Assembly (NCBI RefSeq): GCF_000238275.3
Contig: NZ_AHCF03000003.1
Coordinates: forward strand, 2,232,501-2,296,500
Reading direction: 5' to 3'
From: Pseudoalteromonas undina
GTDB lineage: Bacteria; Pseudomonadota; Gammaproteobacteria; Enterobacterales; Alteromonadaceae
Length of the DNA: 64,000 nucleotides
A model generated the notes under the pieces. The model was not told the DNA's origin. It saw only the letters and a program-made list of their open reading frames with translations, and ran no database searches. Made by a program: the position numbers and the translations under genes. Shown in pieces: positions 54,836 through 64,000 of this stretch (its first letter is position 1; every line of letters starts with the position of its first letter).

Positions 54836-56170
54836 TTATTTAAGTAATTGATTGTTAGCTTTTAATTGTTGATATTTAACGATAAGCGTAACGCCTCGCA
54901 TAAGCATAAAACAACTCATAGCTAACCATAACCCATTATTTTGCCAATCCTGAAATAGCCAAAACACCCCAAAAAAGCCTACAACTGCTGAAAGCAACAT
55001 ACTATTTCGCATCGCTTTAGCGCGGGTCAGGCCAACAAAAATACCATCAAACAAAAAGCAGCTCATAGCTAAAATAGGCAATGCAATTACCCAAGGTAAG
55101 TAGTGAATGGCCTCGTCAATAACCTCTGGTACATTAGTTAATAGCTTAATAATGCTGCTGCCAAATACTATAAAAAACACACTATATAAAATGCCAAATA
55201 ACATGCCCCAAAATACACTGATTTTTACCCATAGCCTTATCTTCTCGACACTTTGTTGACCTTTAGCTTGACCTACTTTGGCCTCACTTGCATAGGCAAT
55301 TCCATCAAGTGCAAAGCTAACTAACATTAAAAAATTGAGTAGGACTGCATTAGCGGCCAATGTGGTTTCACCTAGGCGAGCAGCATAAAAGGTCATAAAG
55401 CTAAAGCATAACTGCAGCACTAAAGAACGAATAAAAATATCGCGGTTTAAGCTCAGTAGTCCTGCCATTTTTTCCACACTAAACCAATTTGCTACAGCCA
55501 AACTCATACCATGCTTTTTAGCAAGTTGAGCCACTAGCAATAAGGCAAATACAAGCGCGATATAGTCAGCAATAAGTGATGCCCACGCAGCCCCAGCAAC
55601 CGCCCAATCAAGGTACACTACAAAATAAATATCGAGCACAATATTAGTAATGTTAGTGACTAACAGTAAATAAAATGGCCCTCGCCCATAGTGCACGCCC
55701 AACATCCAGCCTAGTAAAACTAAGTTGCATAGCGCTGCAGGGGCGCTATAAATACGAATACTAAAATACCGATAGGCTTCATTGAGCACATCGCTATTGG
55801 CAGCTGATAAATACGCAATAGCATGTTTTATAAGGGGTGACAGTAAAATAAGGAGTAAGGCAACCGAAGTGGCTAACAATAAACTGCGTTTAAGTAAGGC
55901 TGCAAGCTGAGTTAAATCATTTTTACCATAAGCCTGAGCCACCAGCCCAGTGGTACTCATTCTCAAAAAACCAGCAAGCCAAAATAAAATGGAGATCACA
56001 GTAGAGCCTAAGGCTATTCCCGCTAAATAATGCGCACTCCCCAAATGACCGATCACTGCCGTATCAACAATTCCTAACAACGGGACGGTAATATTTGATA
56101 ATATCATCGGACCGGCTAACAACAACAAGCTTTTATGGTGTGCTTTATTATGTATAAGAAATTGTTTCAT
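54836..56170 (-). CDS. MATE family efflux transporter (DinF-like)
   Basis: A 444-residue inner-membrane multidrug/cation antiporter with twelve hydrophobic segments. The start LLLLAGPMILSNITVPLLGIVD (shown in part as GPMILSNITVPLLGIVDTAV, near 20-39) followed by IGHLGSAHYLAGIALGS is DinF-type. The second half repeats it in LFDGIFVGLTRAKAMRNSML. No lexA or plsB neighbour is seen, so no SOS link is implied. Its 5' end overlaps that of the divergent deacetylase gene by about 20 nt if both starts are right. Confidence 0.9.
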   Translation of the reverse strand: MKQFLIHNKAHHKSLLLLAGPMILSNITVPLLGIVDTAVIGHLGSAHYLAGIALGSTVISILFWLAGFLRMSTTGLVAQAYGKNDLTQLAALLKRSLLLATSVALLLILLSPLIKHAIAYLSAANSDVLNEAYRYFSIRIYSAPAALCNLVLLGWMLGVHYGRGPFYLLLVTNITNIVLDIYFVVYLDWAVAGAAWASLIADYIALVFALLLVAQLAKKHGMSLAVANWFSVEKMAGLLSLNRDIFIRSLVLQLCFSFMTFYAARLGETTLAANAVLLNFLMLVSFALDGIAYASEAKVGQAKGQQSVEKIRLWVKISVFWGMLFGILYSVFFIVFGSSIIKLLTNVPEVIDEAIHYLPWVIALPILAMSCFLFDGIFVGLTRAKAMRNSMLLSAVVGFFGVFWLFQDWQNNGLWLAMSCFMLMRGVTLIVKYQQLKANNQLLK

Positions 56171-57175
56171 TTAGTATTATTATTCCTGATTTGTGGTTCT
56201 TTACGCGCGCAAGCAGCTGTTATTCTACAGTATCATCACGTCAGTGAAACCCTTCCCGCTGTCACCAGCGTGAGTGCCAACACTTTTACAAAACACTTAA
56301 ATTATTTAAAAGAGCATAACTTTAACGTTATTCCATTAAATGAACTGATTAGTGCATTACAACAAGGTAAGGCTTTAGAGAACAAAACAATCGCGATTAC
56401 CTTTGATGATGGTTACAACAATAATTACGATCAAGCAGCTCCTATTCTTGAGAAGTTTGGTTACCCGTACACTATTTTCGTAAACCCAAAACTCATTGAT
56501 GAACAAGCGGGTTATGTTATGGGGTGGGATAAGCTCAGGGAGCTTGCCAAAAAAGGAGCACTCATTGCTAATCATAGTGCTGAACATAACTACCTACATA
56601 AAAAGCGCGAGAATGAAACGCCTAGCCAATGGCGCGAACGCACTAAAAAAGACATTCTTAGTTCACAACAGCGTATTAAAGAGGAAATAGGTCACGATTA
56701 TAAATATCTTGCCTACCCATACGGAGAGTTTAACAACCAACTGCAAGCACTCGTTACAGAACTAGGCTTTATTGGTATTGGCCAGCACTCAGGAGCCGTT
56801 AATCAACACTCTAACTTTAGTCGCTTACCGCGCTTCCCAGCTTCAGGTTTTTATAGCAAGCTAGAGACGTTAATTACCAAGATAAATTCAACTGCCTTTA
56901 CCATTAATAAGCTAACCTATGAAGATAGTGTCACTTCACAAAATCCACCGTCACTCACAATAAAACTTGAGACAAATGACTTTCATAAGAGTCAATTTGC
57001 CTGTTATGTGTCAAGCGTTGGTCAAGCTAATTTAAATTGGTTAGACGATAATACAGTTGAGGTAACATCGCCAAAACAGCTTAATAAAGGCCGGTCTCGC
57101 TTTAACTGCACGGCTCCATCAATAAAACAAACCGGCAGTTATTATTGGTTTTCACAGCCTTGGGTGATCAACTAA
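56150..57175 (+). CDS. Exported polysaccharide deacetylase family protein
   Basis: A 341-residue protein with a signal peptide (about 1-22, LFHLVLLFLICGSLRAQA). The NodB-type domain (about 25-230) has ILQYHHVSE, the metal-binding aspartates in IAITFDDGYNNNYDQAAPIL, and the histidine motif NHSAEHNYL. This resembles the PgaB N-terminal domain, but the C-terminal hydrolase domain of PgaB is absent; about 100 residues with two cysteines follow instead. The substrate is unknown. No clear ribosome site precedes the ATG. It overlaps cheB by 4 nt at the 3' end. Confidence 0.82.
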   Translation: MYKKLFHLVLLFLICGSLRAQAAVILQYHHVSETLPAVTSVSANTFTKHLNYLKEHNFNVIPLNELISALQQGKALENKTIAITFDDGYNNNYDQAAPILEKFGYPYTIFVNPKLIDEQAGYVMGWDKLRELAKKGALIANHSAEHNYLHKKRENETPSQWRERTKKDILSSQQRIKEEIGHDYKYLAYPYGEFNNQLQALVTELGFIGIGQHSGAVNQHSNFSRLPRFPASGFYSKLETLITKINSTAFTINKLTYEDSVTSQNPPSLTIKLETNDFHKSQFACYVSSVGQANLNWLDDNTVEVTSPKQLNKGRSRFNCTAPSIKQTGSYYWFSQPWVIN

Positions 57176-58215
57176 GTTTTACTTTTTATTACTTGATTTA
57201 ATAACCGCTGGGTCATTTTCTCCAGCGGTACGACTTCATTTGCTGCCCCCATATCAATAGCAGCTTTGGGCATACCCCATACCACAGACGAATACTCATC
57301 TTGCGCAAGTGTGTATGCACCTTGTTGCTTTAATGCGAGCAATCCTTTTGCACCATCACTTCCCATACCGGTTAATAGTGTGGCAACAATATGCTTTGCA
57401 CCTATTTCCAGTAATGAGTTAAATAAAACATCCACCGCGGGTTTATGTCTATTAACCGTCTCTCCATCATAAAGCTGACAATATAAAGCACTACCTTGTT
57501 TACAAATTCGTAAATGAAGTCCACCCGGAGCTATATAAGCGCAACCTGCGACCAGTTTATCGCCTTGCTGAGCTTCCTTTACGTTAATAGTACAAGTACG
57601 CTGCATCCGCTCTGCAAATGAGGTGCTAAATACGGGAGGGATATGCTGCGTTATTACAATAGGAGGGCAATTTTTGGGCATACGTATAAGCACTTCTTTT
57701 ATCGCCTCGGTTCCCCCTGTTGATGCACCGATTGCAATCACTTTATTTACTAAAAATTCGGCATTGGTGGGTATAGGCTCTGCTACAGTACTAGTTTTTT
57801 TGTAGCCTCGAACCCGTGCACTAGCCGCTACCCTGACTTTTTGCTGAACAATATCAGCATATTGACTCATTTGTTGTTTAACGTTGACCGTAGGTTTTGC
57901 AATAAAATCAACCGCCCCCAGTTCAAGCGCTTCTAGAGTTATAGGTGAGCCTTTTTGAGTAAGAGTGGAAATCATTACTACGGGCATAGGGCGTAAGCGC
58001 ATTAAGTTTTTTAAAAAGCTAATGCCGTCCATTCTTGGCATTTCAACATCTAGTGTTAGTACATCCGGATTATGCTTTTTGATCATCTCTCTGGCTTCGT
58101 ATGGGTCTTGTGCACAGCCCACTACCACAATATCTTTTGCCTGTTGCAGTATCTCTGTCAGTAATTGCCTGATCAGTGCCGAATCATCAATTATTAATAC
58201 TCTAATCATAGCCAT
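57172..58215 (-). CDS. cheB: Protein-glutamate methylesterase/deamidase CheB
   Basis: CheB demethylates chemoreceptors when phosphorylated. The 347 residues have a receiver domain (IIDDSALIRQLLTEIL, Asp56 in TLDVEMPRMDG, KPTVNVK) and a C-terminal esterase with Ser in AIGASTGGTEAIKEVL, His in TQHIPPVFSTSFAERM and Asp in LLTGMGSDGAKG. It follows cheD by 2 nt and ends the chemotaxis operon seen here. Confidence 0.95.
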   Translation of the reverse strand: MAMIRVLIIDDSALIRQLLTEILQQAKDIVVVGCAQDPYEAREMIKKHNPDVLTLDVEMPRMDGISFLKNLMRLRPMPVVMISTLTQKGSPITLEALELGAVDFIAKPTVNVKQQMSQYADIVQQKVRVAASARVRGYKKTSTVAEPIPTNAEFLVNKVIAIGASTGGTEAIKEVLIRMPKNCPPIVITQHIPPVFSTSFAERMQRTCTINVKEAQQGDKLVAGCAYIAPGGLHLRICKQGSALYCQLYDGETVNRHKPAVDVLFNSLLEIGAKHIVATLLTGMGSDGAKGLLALKQQGAYTLAQDEYSSVVWGMPKAAIDMGAANEVVPLEKMTQRLLNQVIKSKT

Positions 58216-58217
58216 CC

Positions 58218-58835
58218 TTAAAACAGTTCTATGTCAGTGGCTTTCGTTTGCTGTTCAAGATTATGCAAGTAACGCACTTCACGTTTTTCAATAGTGTTAT
58301 TGTGTAAGTTTCTTAGCTTTTTAACCTGTACTTTTCCATTATGAGGATTAAAAAATATTTTACGCGGCCAGGGTCCGCCCATATCATGCGCCACTAAGTT
58401 TAGCGCTTCTTCTGCTATATATGCATTGGCAAAACTGATATTGCCAATACCAATATCTGTCATTGCGCTAATTATTTTGCCTCCCCCAAACAGTTTTACT
58501 TTTAAGTTTGCCCGGGAAGCGCCATTTTTAAGCACTTCATTAATTAAATATTCCATAGCCCAGTTACCATAACGACAACTTAAACTATGCGCTTGGTCAA
58601 TTCGCTCACCTTTTTGAATAGGTAGCATAAAGTGATTAATCCCGCCAATACCTAGCTTATCGTCGTAAACACAAGCAGCAATGCACGACCCGAGCACTGT
58701 GGTGATCAGCTCATCGTTTTTAGAAACATAAAATTCACCTGGCAATACCTTAGCGACCACACGCTCTCGCGTGGCATCCCAATAGCGTTTAATATGCTCA
58801 AATCCCGCTAATACCGGCTTAAATTGTGTTTGCAT
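58218..58835 (-). CDS. cheD: Chemoreceptor glutamine deamidase CheD
   Basis: CheD deamidates receptor glutamines and in some systems works with CheC or CheY. The 205 residues carry the catalytic cysteine and histidine region TTVLGSCIAACVYDDKLGIG, then GGINHFMLPIQ, and LKVKLFGGGKIISAMTDIGI. It overlaps cheR by 17 nt and lies 2 nt before cheB. No cheC is seen. CheD is a mark of the F7-like chemotaxis class found in Vibrio cluster III and Pseudomonas Aer2 clusters. Confidence 0.93.
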   Translation of the reverse strand: MQTQFKPVLAGFEHIKRYWDATRERVVAKVLPGEFYVSKNDELITTVLGSCIAACVYDDKLGIGGINHFMLPIQKGERIDQAHSLSCRYGNWAMEYLINEVLKNGASRANLKVKLFGGGKIISAMTDIGIGNISFANAYIAEEALNLVAHDMGGPWPRKIFFNPHNGKVQVKKLRNLHNNTIEKREVRYLHNLEQQTKATDIELF

Positions 58836-59649
58836 GAGCTACTTTCTGATACATGGTTTTCCCTAAGTTTTTAAATAAGACATGCTCTTTTCCCATGGTT
58901 TCTGAATGCCCTAAAAATAAATAACCTTGGTTATTTAAAATATCGGCATAACGGTTAAAAAGCTGATCCTTTGTCTCTTTATCAAAGTAAATCACTACAT
59001 TCCTACACAAGATCAAATCAAATGGGCCTTTCATCGGCCAATCTTGGAGTAAGTTTAAACGCTTAAATGAAATACATTGCTGTAGCTTAGGTTTCACCTT
59101 ATAACTTTGCCCGTCTTTGCTGGTTAAAAACCAGCGCTTGAGCAATGCATCATCCAGTCCATTCACATTTGCCGCAGTATAAATACCGCTCTGGGCTTTA
59201 GCTAGTACATTAGAATCAAGATCAGTTGCTAAAATTTTCACATCCCAATCACTTGGAAAAGCCCCTTGTAAGGTCATAGCTAAACTGTAGGGCTCTTCGC
59301 CGGTAGAGCAACCTGCAGACCAAATACGAACGCGTTTATTATGCTTATTTGCTTTTAGCATCGCAGGAATAAACTGCTCTTTTATAAACTCAAAGTGATG
59401 GATTTCACGAAAAAAAGAGGTTAAATTGGTAGTAATGGCGTTAATAAATGCATCAAACTCCTGGTCCTTATGATTTTTTAAGTAATCAAGGTAACTAGAG
59501 AAGTTTGTTAATTTACGCTCACGAATTCGCCTTGCTAATCGTGAGTAAACCATTTCGCGCTTATGCTCCCCAAGCACAATACCACAGGCGTTATACACTA
59601 AATGAGCCACTTCCTTAAAATCGCTATCCGTTAATAAAAACTCTTTCAT
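58819..59649 (-). CDS. cheR: Chemotaxis methyltransferase CheR
   Basis: CheR methylates receptor glutamates using AdoMet. The 276 residues have the helical N-terminal domain (GIVLGEHKREMVYSRLARRI), NLTSFFREIHHFEFI, the AdoMet site IWSAGCSTGEEPYSLAMTLQ near 106-125 and FDLILCRNVVIYFDKETK. A beta-subdomain able to hold the receptor's C-terminal pentapeptide is expected in this class. It lies 66 nt after the receptor gene, with a small hairpin between. Confidence 0.95.
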   Translation of the reverse strand: MKEFLLTDSDFKEVAHLVYNACGIVLGEHKREMVYSRLARRIRERKLTNFSSYLDYLKNHKDQEFDAFINAITTNLTSFFREIHHFEFIKEQFIPAMLKANKHNKRVRIWSAGCSTGEEPYSLAMTLQGAFPSDWDVKILATDLDSNVLAKAQSGIYTAANVNGLDDALLKRWFLTSKDGQSYKVKPKLQQCISFKRLNLLQDWPMKGPFDLILCRNVVIYFDKETKDQLFNRYADILNNQGYLFLGHSETMGKEHVLFKNLGKTMYQKVAHANTI

Positions 59650-59679
59650 TATGTACTCTCAAATAAATATAAAGATAGA

Positions 59680-59700
59680 TTCACACTACTTCTGTGTGAA
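59680..59700 (-). terminator. Small hairpin between receptor and cheR genes
   Basis: TTCACAC (59680-59686) and GTGTGAA (59694-59700) pair around a 7-base loop. On the minus strand ATCTATCTTTATATTT follows. It may be a partial attenuator or a transcript-stabilising stem, lowering cheR relative to the receptor. Confidence 0.35.
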
Positions 59701-59715
59701 CCATCTAAAACAGGG

Positions 59716-62415
59716 TTAAAACTCCTCCCACTCTTCAGCTGAGTCTACAAAGTTTTCACCTTTGCTCTTATTATTAACGAAGCTATTTTGTTGCTTATGC
59801 GTTATTTCAGGGGTGCGAATAGTGGGCGATACCACCGCCATATCTTGCTGCCCTAGAGAAAAGAAGTGCAGTAAACGGCGCATTTCATTAGCCTGCTCTG
59901 CCATAGACTCACCTGCAGCCGATGCCTCTTCAACTAATGCCGCATTTTGCTGGGTCATTTCATCCATTTGCGATACAGCTTTATTTACTTGCTCAATTCC
60001 TGCGCTTTGCTCTTCAGAGGCCTGAGTTATATCAGCTATCATTTGTGTCACACGTTTCACCGATACCACAATCTCTTGTAACGTCACACCTGATTCATTT
60101 ACAAGAGCGCTACCATCAGCAACTTTACCAACACTATCTCTAATTAACTCTTTAATTTCTTTAGCTGCACCAGCTGAGCGCTGAGCTAAGTTACGCACTT
60201 CACCTGCAACAACCGCAAAACCTCGACCTTGCTCACCTGCTCTTGCAGCTTCTACAGCAGCATTGAGCGCTAATAGGTTTGTTTGGAATGCTATTTCGTC
60301 TATAACACCAATAATGTCAGCAATTTTTTTACTCGATTCGTTAATAGCCGACATACTGGTTACGGCCTTATTAACAACCTCACCACCTTGAATTGCTTTA
60401 TCACAGGTTTCTTCAGCTAAGTCATTAGCTACCTTGGCATTATCAGCATTTTGACGTACCGTACTGGTCATCTCTTCCATACTAGAAGCTGTTTCTTCTA
60501 ATGATGATGCCTGCTCTTCTGTACGCTGGCTTAAATCAGCATTACCTTGTGAAATTTCTTCAGCTCCACTAGCCACCAAAGTGGCTGATGAGTTAATTCG
60601 ATTAATAACCTCGGTTAGTTTATCTGCTGTTGCATTTGCATCTGTTTTCAGTTTTTCAAACGAGCCTTGGTATTCCTTTTCAATCCGTTTAGATAAATCA
60701 CCAGTAGCCATGGCATCGAGCATATTGCCAGTATCAGTTACCGCATCGTCAACCACTTTAACTAAACTATTAAGACCCTGAGCTAAACGTAGGAAAAAGC
60801 CATCTTTTCCTTGCTCAACCAAACGGCTATTTAGCTCCCCTTTACTTGCGGCACTGACCAGCTGAGCAACCTCTTTTTCTATAGCTACTTCTGCTGTTCT
60901 GTCTTCCCATTCAACTACAGTTCCAATTCGCTCATCGTCTGGCGTAATAATTGGGTTAGCAACTAAGCCAAAGGTTCTGCCACCCACTTTAATTTCAGTG
61001 CTGTAGGTATCCGTTAACTTAGCCAACATATTTTGCTGATGGGCTGGATTTTTATGAAATATATCAATATTTTGATTCAGTAGATTTTTGCTATCAAAGT
61101 TAGGTAAATCAATGCGTATATCATTTTGAGCATTGCTCATCATATTTTTCACCGCGTCATTCATATAAACAATCACATTCGATGCATCTGCAATCATAGT
61201 GTTTGTTGCTACAGTGTCTAACGCTCGGCGAACACGTAAGTTCTCCTGTGCTCTGGCACGCTCTGCATCGGCCTTAAATACTTCATCAGTAATATCTTGC
61301 CACTCAACAATTGTTCCCAAGCGTTCTCCTTCTTCGTTAAACCATGGCGAAGCAATTAAATCAAAAATAAGACCAGCTAATTTAAGTGTCGCTTTATGGG
61401 GCGCATCTAATTTTTTTAATAGTTCGCGCTGATGCGCCGGATGTTGATGAAAATCATCAACACATGTGCCGATTAAGTCACTTACAGCAAAGTTAGGTAA
61501 TACCGATTGCAAATCTCTTTCGCGTGCTTTTAGCATTTGCTTAACTTGTTCGTTGGCAAAAATAATGTTTAAGTCATTATCAGCCATCATCACATTGGCT
61601 TGGCATACTTTTAGGGCGTTGGCTAAGTCGGCAGTTTTTTTAGAAGTTCGTTCTAGCTCTTTCTGCTCAGTTATATCTGTGGCATATTTAATAATTTTTA
61701 ATATTCGGCCATCCATATCATAAATAGGGTTATAAGAAGCACTAATCCAAATTTCTCTGCCTTGTTTATCGAAGCGTAAATACTCTCCTCGGTCGTATTC
61801 ACCCCGCCCAAGTTTGGCCCAAAAAGTTTGATAATCCGGACTATTTGCATATTCAGGTGCAACAAATAAGCGATGATGCTTACCTTGTATTTCATTAAGT
61901 TGGTAGCCAAACGTGGCTAAAAAGTTATCGTTGGCATTAATCACTGTGCCATCTAAGTCAAACTCGATTACTGCTTGCGATTTATTTATAGCCGCAACTT
62001 GTCCAGCTGCTTCGGCTGCCTTTAATTTTTGCATTGTGATCTCTGTGGCAAATTTAACCACTTTAATCACTTGCCCCTGAGAGTCTAAAACTGGATTATA
62101 GGTGGCTTGTATCCATACTTCTTTACCATTTTTTCCAAACCGCTTAAATTCATCTGAAATAAACTCACCCGCGTTCAATCGCTGCCAAAACTGACGATAT
62201 TCATCACTTTTCGCTTCGCTAGAGCTAATAAATAAAGAGTGGTGCTGACCTTGTATTTCAGCCAGAGAGTAGTCCATTACACGCAGGAAATTAACATTGG
62301 CAGTAATGATTCTTCCATTCGGCTCAAATTCAATTATTGCTAATGATTTATGCAATGCATTCATTATCAAATCATTGCTTGATTCAGACTGTTTTGAATT
62401 ACTAAACCATCCCAT
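59716..62415 (-). CDS. Soluble chemoreceptor with four PAS domains and EWEEF tail
   Basis: An 899-residue methyl-accepting protein with no membrane helix. PAS1 (about 22-130) and PAS2 (about 143-250) resemble each other ([10 protein letters not shown] / [10 protein letters not shown]). PAS3 (264-378) and PAS4 (396-510) share a block with HPAHQ or NPAHQ. A HAMP-like region (about 558-604) leads to the signalling domain, whose tip is [20 protein letters not shown] near 707-726. The C-terminal pentapeptide EWEEF matches the CheR-tether GWEEF of Pseudomonas Aer2. The ATG at 62415 was chosen; GTG codons just upstream are possible. It likely senses oxygen, redox or a small ligand in the cytoplasm. 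Confidence 0.93.
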   Translation of the reverse strand: MGWFSNSKQSESSNDLIMNALHKSLAIIEFEPNGRIITANVNFLRVMDYSLAEIQGQHHSLFISSSEAKSDEYRQFWQRLNAGEFISDEFKRFGKNGKEVWIQATYNPVLDSQGQVIKVVKFATEITMQKLKAAEAAGQVAAINKSQAVIEFDLDGTVINANDNFLATFGYQLNEIQGKHHRLFVAPEYANSPDYQTFWAKLGRGEYDRGEYLRFDKQGREIWISASYNPIYDMDGRILKIIKYATDITEQKELERTSKKTADLANALKVCQANVMMADNDLNIIFANEQVKQMLKARERDLQSVLPNFAVSDLIGTCVDDFHQHPAHQRELLKKLDAPHKATLKLAGLIFDLIASPWFNEEGERLGTIVEWQDITDEVFKADAERARAQENLRVRRALDTVATNTMIADASNVIVYMNDAVKNMMSNAQNDIRIDLPNFDSKNLLNQNIDIFHKNPAHQQNMLAKLTDTYSTEIKVGGRTFGLVANPIITPDDERIGTVVEWEDRTAEVAIEKEVAQLVSAASKGELNSRLVEQGKDGFFLRLAQGLNSLVKVVDDAVTDTGNMLDAMATGDLSKRIEKEYQGSFEKLKTDANATADKLTEVINRINSSATLVASGAEEISQGNADLSQRTEEQASSLEETASSMEEMTSTVRQNADNAKVANDLAEETCDKAIQGGEVVNKAVTSMSAINESSKKIADIIGVIDEIAFQTNLLALNAAVEAARAGEQGRGFAVVAGEVRNLAQRSAGAAKEIKELIRDSVGKVADGSALVNESGVTLQEIVVSVKRVTQMIADITQASEEQSAGIEQVNKAVSQMDEMTQQNAALVEEASAAGESMAEQANEMRRLLHFFSLGQQDMAVVSPTIRTPEITHKQQNSFVNNKSKGENFVDSAEEWEEF

Positions 62416-62463
62416 GCTTATCACCACCTTTAAGTTATTTACTTTATTTAGTTACTGTTACCG

Positions 62464-62949
62464 CTAAATATCCATGGTTGCAGGCAAATCAATTAAGGCG
62501 ACCATTTTTTCGCCTACATTGACTAACCCTGCTACATATTCACTTTCATTGGTCTGGGTTAAACTCGGCACAGCTTTAGCATCTTGCTCTGCAATACTAT
62601 AAACATCTGCCACTGCATCTACCGTAATACCCATTACTTTACTTTCTTGTTCAAACTCTATTTTTACAATAATCACTACTGTTAACGGCCCATAGGCAAT
62701 TGTGGGTAAACCAAAACGTAACCTCAAATCAATAATGGGTACTATCGTGCCGCGTAGATTAATAACGCCTTTTACGTACTCAGGGGCATTTGGCAGTGCG
62801 GTTATGTCTTCCCAGCTACGGATTTCTTGCACCGTTAATATATCTACTCCGTATTCTTCTTCAGCCATAATAAAGGTAAGAAACTGCTTAATACCCTCTT
62901 TGCGCTGTAGCTCAATATTGCTATTTAATGCTATTGATTCAGAGAACAT
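62464..62949 (-). CDS. cheW: Chemotaxis coupling protein CheW
   Basis: CheW bridges receptors and CheA. The 161 residues show KQFLTFIMAEEEYGVDILTV near 21-40, VKGVINLRGTIVPIIDLRLR near 59-78 and GLVNVGEKMVALIDL at the end. GGAGGATTC precedes the ATG. Its start overlaps the end of cheA by 19 nt, which shows coupling. It sits between cheA and the receptor gene. Confidence 0.95.
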   Translation of the reverse strand: MFSESIALNSNIELQRKEGIKQFLTFIMAEEEYGVDILTVQEIRSWEDITALPNAPEYVKGVINLRGTIVPIIDLRLRFGLPTIAYGPLTVVIIVKIEFEQESKVMGITVDAVADVYSIAEQDAKAVPSLTQTNESEYVAGLVNVGEKMVALIDLPATMDI

Positions 62950-64000
62950 GAATCCTCCAGAGTCGCTGATGGCTCAATACTCAATGCTTGGCTGCCAGGT
63001 TTTTTTAATCCTGAAAGCTTAATCAAACCGCTAATATCTAAAATTAACGAGACACGACCATCACCTAAAATAGTTGCCCCAGAGACTCCGTCCACTTTGT
63101 GGTAATTAGCCTCCAAGCTTTTTATAACCACCTGTTGCTGTGAAAGTAAATCGTCAACGAGCACCCCGACTTTTTGGTTATCGTTCTCCACCACAACCAA
63201 TAAGGTCTTATCTAATGATTCAATCGCACCTTGATGGTTAAAAATCTCGTATAAGCGCAGAATAGGAATGTATTCATCACGTAACCTGAGTACATCTAGG
63301 TCTTTACCAACACGGCTTACTTTTGCAATATCAATTTGTAATGACTCTACAATTGAGATCAGTGGAATAATGTAAGTATGCTTGGCCACTTTTACCAATT
63401 GCCCATCTAAAATAGCTAAGGTGAGCGGTAGCCGAATAGTAAAGGTAGAACCAATTCCGGCAGCAGATGTCACCTCTACCGAGCCATTTAATGATTGGAT
63501 ATTGCGTTTAACCACGTCCATACCCACACCCCGGCCAGATAAGTCACTTACTTCATCAGCAGTAGAAAACCCTGGCATGAATATAAGTTCGTTAATTTCA
63601 TCATCTGTTAACTCGCTATCGCCAGCAATTAGCTCGTTAGTAATCGCTTTTTCTTTAATCTTTTGAGTGTTAAGGCCTTGACCATCGTCCATGATTTCAA
63701 TGACGATATTTCCTCCCTGATGAAAAGCATTTAATGTAACTTTGCCCACAGGATCTTTACCTGCCGCAATACGCTTTTCTACAGTTTCAATACCATGATC
63801 CAGTGAGTTTCTTACTAAATGCACCATAGGATCAGATATTTTTTCCATCACAGTTTTATCTAACTCGGTTTGCTCTCCGATCAGCTTTAACTCCACCTCT
63901 TTATTAAGCTTTTGAGCAATATCACGCACCAGACGTGGAAAACGACTAAATACAAAATTAATTGGCAGCATACGAATACGCATCACGTTTTCTTGTAAGT
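62931..64000 (-). CDS. cheA: Chemotaxis histidine kinase CheA, C-terminal part
   Basis: The reading frame is open to the right edge, so the 5' end (Hpt, P2 and part of P3) is outside the window. What is seen covers the end of the dimerisation helices (LQENVMRIRMLPI across the edge), the P4 kinase domain with MVHLVRNSLDHGIE, MDDGQGLN and DLSGRGVGMDVVKRN, and the P5 CheW-like domain (LDGQLVKVAKHTYIIPLISI, LVDDLLSQQQVVIKSLE). It is upstream of and overlaps cheW. A cheY gene is expected further upstream but cannot be seen. Confidence 0.95.
   Translation of the reverse strand, partial: LQENVMRIRMLPINFVFSRFPRLVRDIAQKLNKEVELKLIGEQTELDKTVMEKISDPMVHLVRNSLDHGIETVEKRIAAGKDPVGKVTLNAFHQGGNIVIEIMDDGQGLNTQKIKEKAITNELIAGDSELTDDEINELIFMPGFSTADEVSDLSGRGVGMDVVKRNIQSLNGSVEVTSAAGIGSTFTIRLPLTLAILDGQLVKVAKHTYIIPLISIVESLQIDIAKVSRVGKDLDVLRLRDEYIPILRLYEIFNHQGAIESLDKTLLVVVENDNQKVGVLVDDLLSQQQVVIKSLEANYHKVDGVSGATILGDGRVSLILDISGLIKLSGLKKPGSQALSIEPSATLEDSCSLNQ

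Noticed and set aside
1..64000. Prophage, integron or insertion sequence
   Set aside because: I found no transposase, integrase, tRNA-linked att site or phage structural gene, and composition looks even across the window.

Overview
The window looks like chromosomal DNA of a marine gammaproteobacterium of the order Alteromonadales, most likely Pseudoalteromonas. This rests on the AT-rich base composition, the near-E. coli lengths of the ribosomal proteins, the envZ-ompR/greB/tex and bioH-comF-nfuA backbone, and the cheA-cheW-mcp-cheR-cheD-cheB cluster. The genus is an inference from gene content. I saw no tRNA, rRNA, CRISPR array, insertion sequence or prophage, and no gene-free gap above 300 bases.

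Region 1 (19-8055, minus strand) is the spc and alpha ribosomal operon: rplN, rplX, rplE, rpsN, rpsH, rplF, rplR, rpsE, rpmD, rplO, secY, rpmJ, rpsM, rpsK, rpsD, rpoA. rplQ would lie just outside the left edge. The S10 operon is not upstream of rplN. An AsmA-family gene with its own terminator lies there, and rplN has a separate promoter region with an extended -10.

Region 2 (8330-31976) is mixed: a membrane protein and XRE regulator pair behind three copies of an 18-bp operator; two genes of unknown role; a TorF-type porin; an ABC ATPase with an ABC-permease/M1-peptidase fusion; a nitroreductase; an RND efflux pump whose first gene is an ArsR regulator with two cysteines placed as in SqrR/BigR, divergent from DUF2892 and rhodanese genes; a DUF3224-DUF4177-LysE operon; an MsbA-like ABC exporter; a TonB-like protein; an OmpA-type lipoprotein; and ChrA.

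Region 3 (31936-42132) holds a YbdG-like MscS channel with two YihG-like acyltransferases, divergent speA and speE for polyamine synthesis, a cupredoxin-like protein coupled to an outer-membrane barrel, and a GH97 glycosidase.

Region 4 (42193-54817) follows the E. coli order envZ-ompR, greB, tex, bioH, comF, nfuA with inserted genes: a small exported protein, a CBS protein, a SprA-related metalloprotease with a mini rod-like partner, and an M14 carboxypeptidase. Region 5 (54836-64000) holds a MATE pump, a polysaccharide deacetylase and the chemotaxis cluster, whose soluble four-PAS receptor ends in a CheR-tether pentapeptide. cheA is cut by the right edge.
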